DNA of 33,047 bases. Source: Candidatus Nanopelagicales bacterium. GTDB lineage: Bacteria > Actinomycetota > Actinomycetes > S36-B12 > GCA-2699445. The stretch covers positions 1-33,047 of the forward strand of contig JAOZTQ010000001.1 of the NCBI GenBank assembly GCA_029939085.1, in the 5' to 3' direction. Positions 22,843-31,337 of this stretch are shown one piece after another; position 1 is the stretch's first letter, and each line of letters starts with the position of its first letter. The notes below the pieces were generated by a model. The model was given only the letters and a program-made list of their open reading frames with translations, had not been told where the DNA came from and did not search any database. The position numbers and the translations under genes are program-made.

Positions 22843-23634
22843 TTAGGTACCGAAGGCCCAGAACCGCGAAAACACCTTGCTAACCAACAAGGGAGTATCA
22901 AAAGCTTCTGTAAGGTTTTCTTCGGTTATCACCGAGTCAATTGGCCCCTGGCGCAGAATCTGACCATCACGCACTAAGACCGCATGCGTAAAGCCCGCTG
23001 GAATCTCTTCTACGTGGTGAGTAATCATGACCTGCACTGGGGCAGTCGGGTCTTCGGCTACTGCCGATAATCTCCCCAGTAGGTTTTCCCGGGCGCCAAC
23101 ATCAAGTCCTGCGGCGGGTTCATCCATCAGTAAGAGTTCGGGATTTGGAAATAGCGCGCGGGCCAGCAGAACTTTTTTCCGTTCTCCATCTGACAAGGTA
23201 CCCAGCCTGCGATTCGCTAACTCCGTCAAGCCCATGAAGTGCAGTAACTCATCACAGCGCTTCACGTCGACGTCGTCATACTCTTCCCAATACCGTCCCG
23301 ACACGGCCCACCCAGCGGTAATTATGCTGTCGGCAACCGTCTCCGAACTCGGGATATGTTCAGCGGCTCGCGCGGACAAGACCCCGATGAGCGGACGTAA
23401 ATCGAATACATCCACCAGACCCAATGACTCGCCCAGAACGGAAACAGACCCCGTTGTCGGGTGTATTCGAGTGGACATGAGGTCAAGCAGCGTTGTTTTA
23501 CCCGCCCCATTTGGGCCTAACACTGCCCAACGTTCACCCGACCGTATCTCCAGATCAACATCGGACAGAATCGCCTTACCTTCGCGGTGGACGGAGGCTG
23601 ATTCCAGCCGGATCACGGTGGTCACGCTAGGCAC
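22843..23634 (-). CDS. Orphan ABC ATPase
   Basis: A 263-residue ABC nucleotide-binding protein without an adjacent permease. Walker A GPNGAGKTT (about 40-48), Q-loop region DLRPLIGVLS, a signature LSDGERKKVLLARAL (S-D-G-E rather than SGGQ), Walker B ELLLMDEPAAGLD and switch HTHHVEEI-type THHVEE. It resembles the stand-alone ATPases of the YlmA group. The start is a GTG at 23634 with AGAGG 4 bases upstream; a second in-frame GTG is three codons in. It is divergent, with only 23 bases, from the hypothetical gene at 23658. Its role is unknown: it could energise a distant transporter or act in the cytosol. Confidence 0.88.
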   Translation of the reverse strand: MPSVTTVIRLESASVHREGKAILSDVDLEIRSGERWAVLGPNGAGKTTLLDLMSTRIHPTTGSVSVLGESLGLVDVFDLRPLIGVLSARAAEHIPSSETVADSIITAGWAVSGRYWEEYDDVDVKRCDELLHFMGLTELANRRLGTLSDGERKKVLLARALFPNPELLLMDEPAAGLDVGARENLLGRLSAVAEDPTAPVQVMITHHVEEIPAGFTHAVLVRDGQILRQGPIDSVITEENLTEAFDTPLLVSKVFSRFWAFGT

Positions 23635-23646
23635 AATACCTCTGGC

Positions 23647-23652
23647 TAGGGT
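23647..23652 (+). promoter_or_regulatory. Leaderless -10 element of the hypothetical gene at 23658
   Basis: TAGGGT is followed by five bases (TAAGT) and the ATG. There is no Shine-Dalgarno sequence, and the whole divergent gap is only 23 bases. Confidence 0.45.
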
Positions 23653-23657
23653 TAAGT

Positions 23658-24386
23658 ATGCCCATTGACGTGCGCCGCGCCGAAAGTGCGGGTCAAACGA
23701 TCTGGTGGCTCAACGCTGCGTTAGCTCAAACCTGCTCACCGGATGAAGCGGCGAGCATGATCAGCGGCACATTTCACGGTCTCGGCAATGCACCTATAAC
23801 CGGTGCCGCGACTATCGGTGCGATGCGAGCCCGTGGATTCGAGCGGTTATCCCTTGCTGTAGTCGAGTCCGGCGATCCAGTAGGACTCCCGGGTCCTGCA
23901 CCCGTAACCCGAGAGGCCGTTGCTGCGGGCTTAGCGGCCGTGTCAGCGGATGGCACGCTCACCATGATCCCCGCGTCGGGTAAGCCGCCGTTGATCTGGC
24001 TCGCGGTACCAAGCACCAGCCGGATCGATCCGGTAGCCCAGTTCGGCTCGGTAGGCGAAGCACAATCACTTATGCGTGAAGGCATGTTGGAAATCTCCAA
24101 TACGATGCCTGACCTCGAACCTGACGACACCGCATTGGCGGAGTTGGCTGAGTATCGTTCCTGGCGCCCACCACTACCCCCGCCGCAGTTGCCTCCGCGA
24201 GCAGCTCAGTTAGCGGAAGCCGCACTTCGGGTTTGGTGGTTGACCGGAGTCGCCCGTGAACTTTCCCAACGACAAGGGCTGATCCTTTCGCAACAGTTGC
24301 GTGAGTTACGACCGTTAGCCCGACGAGCTGTTGCCGCGGCGTTCAGCATTCAGTCCAAACCAACGCCATCAGGGGATACCGGTTAG
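23658..24386 (+). CDS. Conserved hypothetical protein beside serB
   Basis: A 242-residue protein I do not recognise as a named family. It has no signal peptide or membrane helix. Visible parts are an N-terminal half with ISGTFHGLGNAPITGAAT, a central region GKPPLIWLAVPSTSRIDPV, a Pro-rich linker (RPPLPPPQLPPRAAQ, about 171-185), and an Ala/Leu/Arg-rich helical C terminus. It starts without a ribosome binding site, probably leaderless. Its TAG stop is directly followed by GTG of an upstream serB frame, so it is likely cotranscribed with serB. Codon use is like the surrounding genes, so it is a resident core gene. Confidence 0.78.
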   Translation: MPIDVRRAESAGQTIWWLNAALAQTCSPDEAASMISGTFHGLGNAPITGAATIGAMRARGFERLSLAVVESGDPVGLPGPAPVTREAVAAGLAAVSADGTLTMIPASGKPPLIWLAVPSTSRIDPVAQFGSVGEAQSLMREGMLEISNTMPDLEPDDTALAELAEYRSWRPPLPPPQLPPRAAQLAEAALRVWWLTGVARELSQRQGLILSQQLRELRPLARRAVAAAFSIQSKPTPSGDTG

Positions 24387-24419
24387 GTGCGCCTTGATAG
24401 TAGGTATCGTGGGCGTGCC

Positions 24420-25607
24420 ATGGAACCTGAACAAGTCGCCCAAAATCTGCTGATTACGGTCAGCGGTCGAGATCGACCGGGCTTGACCGCCCAAATCTTC
24501 GCCGCACTCGAGGGCGAAGTCCTCGATACCGAGCAGTCGGTCGTATCAGGGCGATTGGTGCAGTTAGTGCTGTTGTCGTCAACAGAAGCGCGACAACTCA
24601 TTGAACAGAATCTGACCCAGTTGGCCACCGAACTGGAGCTCGACATCGAAGTGGCTGCGACAACTCAAGCCAGTTACGACCGGGATCAGGCTCGGCAGCG
24701 GTTGGTTATGTTGGGCGCCCCGATGGACTCGCACGCCATCGCTAAGATGGCTCAAGCCGTGCGCGATGCCGGCGGAAATATCGAACGGATGTCACGTATT
24801 GCTGCCTATCCGGTGACAGCAATCGAACTCATTATTCAGGCGCCCGATAACGAAACGCTTCGCAAAGAAGCGGCAGCGGTAGCCAGTGAGCGGGGCATCG
24901 ATTTCAGCGTCCAACCGATATCACTTGACCGACTCGGCCGGCATTTGGTTGTACTCGATGTCGACTCAACTCTGATTCAAGATGAAGTGATCGAGCTACT
25001 TGCGCAACACACTGGTACGGAGACTGAAGTTGCTGAAATAACAGAGCGGGCAATGCGTGGCGAACTCGACTTTCGCGCATCACTTTATGAACGTGCCGCG
25101 CTGTTGGCGGGGGCCAAGGAGACAGTCTTGGCAGAGGTCAGAGATCAGATCCGGTTAACACCGGGAGCTCGGACGCTATGCCGCACTCTCACTGGTCTTG
25201 GCCATGAGGTCGCATTGGTGAGCGGCGGATTCACTGAGGTCATCGCCCCGATCGCAGCACAGTTAGGCGTGGGGCATGTGCGGGCAAATACTTTGGAGAT
25301 TCAACGAGGAAGACTTACGGGCCGAGTACTAGAACCTGTCGTGGATCGCAGCGGTAAGGCTGCGGCTCTGCGTGAGATTGCCGCCGAAACCGGTATTCCA
25401 CTCACTCGGACGGTGGCCATAGGCGACGGAGCCAATGACCTCGATATGTTGGCTGCTGCGGGCTTAGGGGTGGCGTTTAACGCGAAACCCGTTCTTCGTG
25501 ACGCAGCCGACGCCGCTGTCAATGTTCCCTTCCTTGATTCAGTTTTGTTCTTGATGGGCTTATCCCGAGAGGAAATCGAATCGGCTCAAGAGATACCCAC
25601 TCGGTAG
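24420..25607 (+). CDS. serB: Phosphoserine phosphatase with ACT domains
   Basis: A 395-residue HAD-family enzyme doing the last step of serine synthesis. The N-terminal half has an ACT domain (LLITVSGRDRPGLTAQIF) and a second ACT-like region (about 90-170), as in mycobacterial SerB2, where they sense amino acids. Catalytic motifs: DVDSTLIQDE (nucleophile Asp), VSGGFTEV (Ser), and GDGANDLDML (Mg-binding). The frame also opens with GTG at 24387, directly after the previous stop codon. I prefer the ATG at 24420, which gives the family N terminus, though neither has a clear ribosome binding site; TATCGT lies 9 bases before it. Confidence 0.95.
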   Translation: MEPEQVAQNLLITVSGRDRPGLTAQIFAALEGEVLDTEQSVVSGRLVQLVLLSSTEARQLIEQNLTQLATELELDIEVAATTQASYDRDQARQRLVMLGAPMDSHAIAKMAQAVRDAGGNIERMSRIAAYPVTAIELIIQAPDNETLRKEAAAVASERGIDFSVQPISLDRLGRHLVVLDVDSTLIQDEVIELLAQHTGTETEVAEITERAMRGELDFRASLYERAALLAGAKETVLAEVRDQIRLTPGARTLCRTLTGLGHEVALVSGGFTEVIAPIAAQLGVGHVRANTLEIQRGRLTGRVLEPVVDRSGKAAALREIAAETGIPLTRTVAIGDGANDLDMLAAAGLGVAFNAKPVLRDAADAAVNVPFLDSVLFLMGLSREEIESAQEIPTR

Positions 25608-25654
25608 ACTGTTGCTTAGTGTCACTCGCGGTGCCGAGGTATTAGCGGAATGAT

Positions 25655-27313
25655 TCACGCGTCTGTGGTTTTACTCGGTTGCTCCTGGTAGTCCTCTTTC
25701 CTGTCACGGGGCAGAGCGAAGGACGCCAGCAAGCCGATAAACACCAGACCTCCGGCGACCAAGGCCGCGTCGCGAGCTGCCTCGGTATAGGACTCCTTGG
25801 CGTCCTTGACGATAACGCTTAGGCCAGGGATTTCCTCTAAGCCTCTGATCGCTTGCCCAGACGTACCCCGCACCTCGTTGACGATTTTTTCGCGGTCTCC
25901 ATCAGAGATCCCCGCTTCCTTGGTCAAAGTGTCATTAAGGATGGTGCCCAGCCCGGTGAATAGGACGGCTCCGATGATGGCGGTACCCAATGCGGTGCCG
26001 ATCTGCCGGAATGTGTTGTTCACTGCGGAAGCCTGTCCAGACTTGAGCGGCGGAACATCTACCAAGACCACATTGGCCAACTGAGCAGATGCAAAGCCAA
26101 GCCCCAAGCCATAAAAGAACAGCGGGATCACGAGCCACCACGGACTACGATCTACCCCAAAGGTGAAACTGAGCACCACGATGCCCGCGACTTCCAAAAC
26201 TAGCCCTAGCCGGATTAATCGAGTCGGACCCATAAGGCTGGCAGCCTTACCTGCCAGCCCACCCGCAAGCATTGCACCAAGCGCTAAGGAGGCCAATATA
26301 GCTCCGGTCTCTAACGGGCTGAGAGCATGCACCGCTTGAATCCATAGCGGTAGTGCGAAGAGCACCCCGAACTCACCCAAACTAACGACAAGCGCAACCA
26401 CGTTGCCAAAGCCATAGCGCCGAATTCGAAATAGCGATAGATCGAGCAGACTTGCTTTGCCGAGCGCAGCTTGATGCCGCTCCCACGTGACCAGAAGTAG
26501 CAGCAGAACGCAGCCGGTAACAAGAGCTATCGGCACCACAGATAGGCCACCCACACCGATCGATAGTGGCCCGAGATCGAACTGGGCAATCGCAGTCCAC
26601 CAACCAAACTGTTGGCCCTCAATGAGTCCGTACACGAGCAAACCAATACCGCCGGCTGACAGGACTACTCCGACAGGGTCAAGCCCCGCGATCTTCGGAC
26701 CCTTGTTCTCAGGGACGAATCGCAACGCCATAAGAGCGGCAACGGCCCCGACGGGAATGTTCACGAGGAATGCCCATCGCCAGCTGAAGTACTCAGCCAA
26801 GAAGCCACCCAGCAGCGGACCCAGCGCAGCGGCGCCAGCAAGGACTGTTCCAAATAAACCAAAAGCAAGAGCGCGACTGGGGCCCGTGAAGAGGACGTTT
26901 ATGACCGCGGCAGCTGAAGGCAACATCATTGCGCCACCGATCGCCTGCACTGCACGAGCAGCGATCAGAAAGGACGGGTCTTGAGCCGTACCGCTTGCCA
27001 ATGAGCCGACTACGAAAATTACTACGCCTAGGAGGAAGAGAAGCCTTCGTCCGTATCGATCCGCCAAGAGACCAATTGTGATGAGAAGGGCTGCAAAAAT
27101 AAGTACATAGATAGTGTTTACCCACTGCGTCTCAGTCTGGTTGAGGCCTAGATCGTCCACCATGTCAGGCAGTAGAACGTTGACCAGGCTGCTGTCAATG
27201 ATGATCATGCTCACGCCAATGAGCAGGGCAACCAGCGCCCACCAGGGGTGCGCCACCTTACTGCTGAATTGGTCGTCGGACGCTACGGATTCCCCCGCCT
27301 GCTCAGAAGTCAT
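25655..27313 (-). CDS. DHA2-family (14-helix) multidrug MFS exporter
   Basis: A 552-residue drug/proton antiporter of the EmrB/QacA type with about 14 membrane helices. Visible motifs: helix 1 IIDSSLVNVLLP (motif D1), loop 2-3 GLLADRYGRRLLFLLG (motif A), and antiporter motif C GAAALGPLLGGFLAEYFSWRW. An extracytoplasmic loop of about 80 residues near the C terminus (DTLTKEAGISDGD ... KESYTEAARD) lies between the last two helices, normal for the subfamily. No Shine-Dalgarno sequence; TAGAGT lies 6 bases before the ATG. No regulator gene is adjacent. Substrate unknown. Convergent with serB, 47 bases apart. Confidence 0.92.
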   Translation of the reverse strand: MTSEQAGESVASDDQFSSKVAHPWWALVALLIGVSMIIIDSSLVNVLLPDMVDDLGLNQTETQWVNTIYVLIFAALLITIGLLADRYGRRLLFLLGVVIFVVGSLASGTAQDPSFLIAARAVQAIGGAMMLPSAAAVINVLFTGPSRALAFGLFGTVLAGAAALGPLLGGFLAEYFSWRWAFLVNIPVGAVAALMALRFVPENKGPKIAGLDPVGVVLSAGGIGLLVYGLIEGQQFGWWTAIAQFDLGPLSIGVGGLSVVPIALVTGCVLLLLLVTWERHQAALGKASLLDLSLFRIRRYGFGNVVALVVSLGEFGVLFALPLWIQAVHALSPLETGAILASLALGAMLAGGLAGKAASLMGPTRLIRLGLVLEVAGIVVLSFTFGVDRSPWWLVIPLFFYGLGLGFASAQLANVVLVDVPPLKSGQASAVNNTFRQIGTALGTAIIGAVLFTGLGTILNDTLTKEAGISDGDREKIVNEVRGTSGQAIRGLEEIPGLSVIVKDAKESYTEAARDAALVAGGLVFIGLLASFALPRDRKEDYQEQPSKTTDA

Positions 27314-27319
27314 GCTGGA

Positions 27320-27325
27320 ACTCTA
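27320..27325 (-). promoter_or_regulatory. Leaderless -10 element of the MFS exporter
   Basis: TAGAGT on the minus strand is followed by six bases (TCCAGC) and the ATG, without a ribosome binding site. The 207-base gap upstream (27314-27520) shows no other gene. Confidence 0.5.
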
Positions 27326-27520
27326 GAGCAGAGCGACCATCTTCATCTATAGAAGTTGTCAGTTGCCGTAGCCGGATCTTCGCCAGTGGAGTGCTCGGCA
27401 ATGATTTCTCTAACTCCTGCCACCTCAGGCCTCACATATTGCAGGTGACAGTCGCCGGAGAAGTCGCGGGAATTCATCCACAGGGAAAACACCACCCCTG
27501 ACAGCTCCAGCAATAATCAA

Positions 27521-28024
27521 TTAGCCGCGTGGAGCCTGGAAGTCGATTAGCGTTCCATTGCCCGGACTGATTTCCGACCAACGATCATTCAGTTCAATCA
27601 CAGCCACACCGGATGTCGGGAACTTATATGCCATTTCGTAGCGTGCGGTCTGATCACCGGCTGAGACCAGCGCACTGGCGAGATCTTCACACCCGGGATT
27701 GTGGCCGATCAAAGCAGCCGTTGTACTTTCCTCGGGCATGTCCTGGACCACTTGAAGTAACTCAGTCCAATGTGCGGCGTATATCTTTTCGAGGAAGTTA
27801 GCCGGTGGTTGTTCGGGGAGTTGTTGCGAAATCAATTCCCAGGTTTCTCGAGTTCGTTGAGCAGTCGAAACCCAGACACTTTGTGGGAGGAAGTCCTCAG
27901 AGGTTAGCCACCGACCCACGGCAGGAGCATCTCGTTCACCGCGCCGACCCAATGGACGCTCATGATCCGGAACGCCCTCCGGCCAATCGGACTTCGCGTG
28001 GCGGATGATGAGCAATCGATGCAT
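27521..28024 (-). CDS. sixA: SixA-like phosphohistidine phosphatase
   Basis: A 167-residue histidine-phosphatase-superfamily protein. Catalytic motif LIIRHAKSDW at residues 5-14 (Arg-His), the second conserved Arg in TAQRTRETWE, and the second catalytic His in LIGHNPGCEDL near 110. SixA enzymes remove phosphate from phosphohistidine in phosphorelay or PTS proteins; the target here is unknown and no histidine kinase is adjacent. No Shine-Dalgarno sequence; TACGCT sits 6 bases before the ATG. Divergent from tldD, 61 bases apart. Confidence 0.9.
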   Translation of the reverse strand: MHRLLIIRHAKSDWPEGVPDHERPLGRRGERDAPAVGRWLTSEDFLPQSVWVSTAQRTRETWELISQQLPEQPPANFLEKIYAAHWTELLQVVQDMPEESTTAALIGHNPGCEDLASALVSAGDQTARYEMAYKFPTSGVAVIELNDRWSEISPGNGTLIDFQAPRG

Positions 28025-28030
28025 GACCCA

Positions 28031-28036
28031 AGCGTA
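28031..28036 (-). promoter_or_regulatory. Leaderless -10 element of sixA
   Basis: TACGCT on the minus strand lies 6 bases (TGGGTC) before the sixA ATG, in the divergent gap shared with tldD. Confidence 0.5.
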
Positions 28037-28085
28037 GAAGTCTTCACCTGACTAGGCGCGGCTGGCAACTATCCGGCAGTATGCA

Positions 28086-29579
28086 GTGGTGGCCCAAACA
28101 CCAGATGCTGTAGACCCCGAGCCGCTCCTCGCGGCAGCGTTGGGTGCGGCAACAGGCTGTGAGCATGCAGACGCGCGACTGGTGAACACTCGCACGACCG
28201 CACAAAGTCGACGGGATCGGACCGCCAAAGCTGACGTCGATCACGGTGAAGCGGCCATCGGTATTCGGGTACTGCGTGATGGCTGTTGGGGATTCGCCGC
28301 AACTGACGATCTGAGTACAGATGCGGTCACTCGCACCGCACGGACGGCAGTAGCTTTGGCACGAGCTTCTGCAGCTACAGTCACAACCCCGGTCGAGTTG
28401 GCCCCCGAGCCAACGCATCACGGCGACTGGCACAGCGGCTACGAAATAGACCCTTTTGCCATCCCGTCAGAGGATCGGATGGAATTTTTAGAGTGGGGTT
28501 CCGCTCTACTGCTGGAACATCCCTCAGTGCAGCACACTGACGCCGCATTGTTGGCTGTTGCCGAATCAGTTGCCTATGCAGACTCACACGGAACGTCAGT
28601 ACGTCAAAATCGCATTCGTCTGGAAGCCAGTTTCACGGCAGTCCATCTCGATCCAAGTGGCGACTTCACAACCCTCACGACAACTGCACCACCGGTCGCT
28701 CGCGGATGGGAATTTTTGACGGCGACCGATGGGACGTGGCCGTGGCAACAGGAACTATCTGAACTTCCGGAGCTGCTTTCCGCAAAGGCCGCCGCACCGA
28801 GTGTGGAACCGGGTCAATACACGCTGGTTGTTGACCCGACCAATCTGTGGCTCACGATTCATGAGTCGGTGGCACATGCCACCGAACTGGATCGCATGTT
28901 GGGTTACGAAGCAAACTACGCCGGGACTTCCTTCGTCTCACCAACTGACGTCGGTGAACTTCGGTATGGATCGGAATTGATGAACGTCCGCGCCGACCGC
29001 ACCGTTGAACATGGATTATCCACTGTGGCCTGGGATGACGAGGGTGTTGCCGCTCAAGAGTGGCCGCTGATCAGCGATGGAGTGCTGGTCGGCGTTCAGT
29101 TAGACCGCTCGATGGCAGCCGCGGCCGGTCTACCGCGCAGTAACGGTTGTGCTTACGCAGACTCGGGAAGCCATACGCCGTTACAGCGAATGCCCAACAT
29201 TAGTTTGATGCCCGATCCTGAAGGTGGCAGCGTCGCGGATTTGATCGCCGGGGTTGATGACGGCATCTACGTCGTGGGCGATAACTCTTGGTCAATAGAT
29301 ATGCAGCGATACAACTTTCAGTTCACGGGTCAACAGTTTTACCGCATCAAGTCTGGGCAACTAGTAGGTCAACTACGGGATGTGGCTTATCAAGGTCGAA
29401 CTCCCGATTTTTGGCGTTCCATGGTTGCAGTCGGCGGACCGGAGAGTTTCCTGTTGGCGGGCGCATTGAACTGCGGTAAAGGACAACCTGGTCAAACCGC
29501 ACCGGTATCGCATGGCGCCCCGGCAGCCGTTTTCGAAAACGTCAACATCCTCAACAGTCGCGAGGAGGCCGGGTCATGA
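28086..29579 (+). CDS. tldD: Metalloprotease TldD subunit
   Basis: A 497-residue catalytic subunit of the TldD/TldE protease, which trims unfolded or natural-product peptides through a narrow tunnel. The zinc motif HExxxH is present: HESVAH with His259, Glu260 and His264. GDNSWSIDMQRYNFQFTG and the C-terminal region with LNCGKGQPGQ are family features; the cysteine is usual. The start is a GTG at 28086 (a second GTG follows at once), with no clear ribosome binding site. The stop overlaps the tldE start in ATGA, so the two subunits are coupled. Confidence 0.95.
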   Translation: MVAQTPDAVDPEPLLAAALGAATGCEHADARLVNTRTTAQSRRDRTAKADVDHGEAAIGIRVLRDGCWGFAATDDLSTDAVTRTARTAVALARASAATVTTPVELAPEPTHHGDWHSGYEIDPFAIPSEDRMEFLEWGSALLLEHPSVQHTDAALLAVAESVAYADSHGTSVRQNRIRLEASFTAVHLDPSGDFTTLTTTAPPVARGWEFLTATDGTWPWQQELSELPELLSAKAAAPSVEPGQYTLVVDPTNLWLTIHESVAHATELDRMLGYEANYAGTSFVSPTDVGELRYGSELMNVRADRTVEHGLSTVAWDDEGVAAQEWPLISDGVLVGVQLDRSMAAAAGLPRSNGCAYADSGSHTPLQRMPNISLMPDPEGGSVADLIAGVDDGIYVVGDNSWSIDMQRYNFQFTGQQFYRIKSGQLVGQLRDVAYQGRTPDFWRSMVAVGGPESFLLAGALNCGKGQPGQTAPVSHGAPAAVFENVNILNSREEAGS

Positions 29580-30961
29580 TGCGTGCCCAAGACATCGTTG
29601 AGGTGGCATTAGCTCAGGCCCAAACCGAGCAACTTGCGGTCGTCGTCGAAGAGGCAAGTGAGGTCAACCTTCGTTGGGCCAACAGCAGTTTGACGACCAA
29701 CGGGTTAGTGAATGAGCAGCACGTCGATATTGTGGCGTGCCCTATAAATGCCGAAACCGGTCGAACGGCAACAGTTTCCGGTCAGGTTCGCGATGCGACT
29801 GATGTGGTCACACTGATAGACCGAGCGCGTCACGCTGCTTCCGTAGCGGCACCGACCGAGGACTGCGACGTGTTGCCGGAAGGCCAGATCTCACCGGATT
29901 GGGATGAGGCGCCCCCGGCGACTCATCCGGATCAGATAACTGGGTTAGCCGAAGGCTTAGGCGGCCTCTTCGAGCTCGGCAGGAGCCAGGAGATCTCACA
30001 CTTCGGGTATGCCGAACAGCGTGTGGGCACGACATTTCTCGGCACAACCTCAGGCACTCGGTTGCGTTTCACACAACCAGCTAACCGGTTCGAGACCACC
30101 GCGAAAGATTCAACGCGCACAAGGTCTGCGTGGCACGGGGAAGCCGGAGAAAACTTCGAAGAGGTGAATCTCGATGCGGTCGGCGCAGGACTCGCTGACC
30201 GCCTCACTTGGCAGCAACGACACGTCAACGTAGCTCCGGGGCGCCATACAGTTCTATTAGCTCCCAGTGCCGTGGCCGATCTGATGATCGACTTGTATTG
30301 GTCTGCTGATGCTGAGTCAGCTTTAGATGGTCGCAGCGCTTTTGCAGCTCCCGGTGGCGGTACCCGGGTTGGTGACGCACTCGGAGAGGGTCTGACACTT
30401 TCGAGTGACCCACATCATTCGAACCCTTCCATGCGGTGTGCTGACTTTGCGACCGCGGTCGCCGCAACAAGCACTAGCTCACCGTTTGATAACGGAGCTG
30501 CGGTGCCAGCAAGTGACTGGATCGCTAATGGCGTCCTCCAGCGGCTGATCACTACTCGCCATATCGCTGCGCAGGCGGGACTGCCCTATGCCCCGGCGGT
30601 CGACAACCTGGAAATGCGAACTGCAACGGGCCACGGCTCACTCGCTGATGTCGCAGGTCGACTTCGTGATGGGATTCTCATTACGTGCCTTTGGTACAAC
30701 CGGATGGTGGACCCAAAAACACTTCTTCTGACCGGACTCACCCGCGATGGCGTCTATGTCGTCCGGAATGGGGAGATTGTGGGATCTTGTGGCAACTACC
30801 GGTTCAACGAATCGCCGGTTGGGCTCCTCGGTCGTATCCTAGATTCGGGAGCAACGGAACGAACTCTCGCCCGAGAGATGGGTGATTACTTCAACCGGGC
30901 TGCCATGCCGCCTTTGGTGGTCGAGGATTTCAACTTGTCCACCCAAAGCGACGCGACATAG
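29576..30961 (+). CDS. pmbA: Metalloprotease TldE (PmbA) subunit
   Basis: A 461-residue non-catalytic partner of TldD. It has the shared U62/TldD fold but lacks HExxxH, as expected; LAPSAVADLMIDLYWSADAES sits at the equivalent place. GSCGNYRFNESPVGLLGRI near the C terminus is a PmbA hallmark. GAGGAGG lies 9 bases before the ATG, and the start overlaps the tldD stop by four bases. Two adjacent ATGs (29576 and 29579) are both possible. The DUF3099 gene starts 13 bases after its stop. Confidence 0.95.
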   Translation: MMRAQDIVEVALAQAQTEQLAVVVEEASEVNLRWANSSLTTNGLVNEQHVDIVACPINAETGRTATVSGQVRDATDVVTLIDRARHAASVAAPTEDCDVLPEGQISPDWDEAPPATHPDQITGLAEGLGGLFELGRSQEISHFGYAEQRVGTTFLGTTSGTRLRFTQPANRFETTAKDSTRTRSAWHGEAGENFEEVNLDAVGAGLADRLTWQQRHVNVAPGRHTVLLAPSAVADLMIDLYWSADAESALDGRSAFAAPGGGTRVGDALGEGLTLSSDPHHSNPSMRCADFATAVAATSTSSPFDNGAAVPASDWIANGVLQRLITTRHIAAQAGLPYAPAVDNLEMRTATGHGSLADVAGRLRDGILITCLWYNRMVDPKTLLLTGLTRDGVYVVRNGEIVGSCGNYRFNESPVGLLGRILDSGATERTLAREMGDYFNRAAMPPLVVEDFNLSTQSDAT

Positions 30962-30974
30962 AGCAGGAGGCTAG

Positions 30975-31328
30975 ATGACACTCCCAGCGGAGTCCACTGA
31001 ACCGCAGCCGCGAGCTCGCCGGGGCGACGATTCGGTCCACCGCGTTACAACGGCGCAAACTGGTCTGAGTCAAGAGCAGCGAGCGCGGACCCGTCGATAT
31101 CTCATCTCGATGAGTATCCGGACCCTATGTTTTATCGCTGCGGTAGTCGCTGACGGATGGTTGCGCTGGGCTTTCCTCGCTGGCGCAGTGTTTCTGCCGT
31201 ATATCGCCGTCATTATGGCCAATGCCGGCCGGGAGAACGATAAGTTCAGCGGTCCAGAACAGGTACGCCCGCTTCCTATGGGCCAACTCGGGCCCGGTGA
31301 AGTGATCACGGACGATCGACGGGAGTAG
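30975..31328 (+). CDS. DUF3099 membrane protein
   Basis: A 117-residue actinobacterial protein with two membrane helices (about 45-63 and 65-82) around the family signature RRYLISMSIRTLCFI and AVFLPYIAVIMANAG. Charged N- and C-terminal tails are likely cytoplasmic. Function is unknown. AGGAGG lies 5 bases before the ATG. It is usually found near SURF1 or respiratory genes in actinobacteria, as here. Its stop codon forms part of the TAGGCT -10-like element for the next gene. Confidence 0.9.
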   Translation: MTLPAESTEPQPRARRGDDSVHRVTTAQTGLSQEQRARTRRYLISMSIRTLCFIAAVVADGWLRWAFLAGAVFLPYIAVIMANAGRENDKFSGPEQVRPLPMGQLGPGEVITDDRRE

Positions 31329-31331
31329 GCT
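31326..31331 (+). promoter_or_regulatory. Leaderless -10 element of SURF1
   Basis: TAGGCT is followed by six bases (CGCAGG) and then the ATG. The TAG is also the DUF3099 stop codon. The alternative is that CGCAGG acts as a weak ribosome binding site within an operon. Confidence 0.4.
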
Positions 31332-31337
31332 CGCAGG

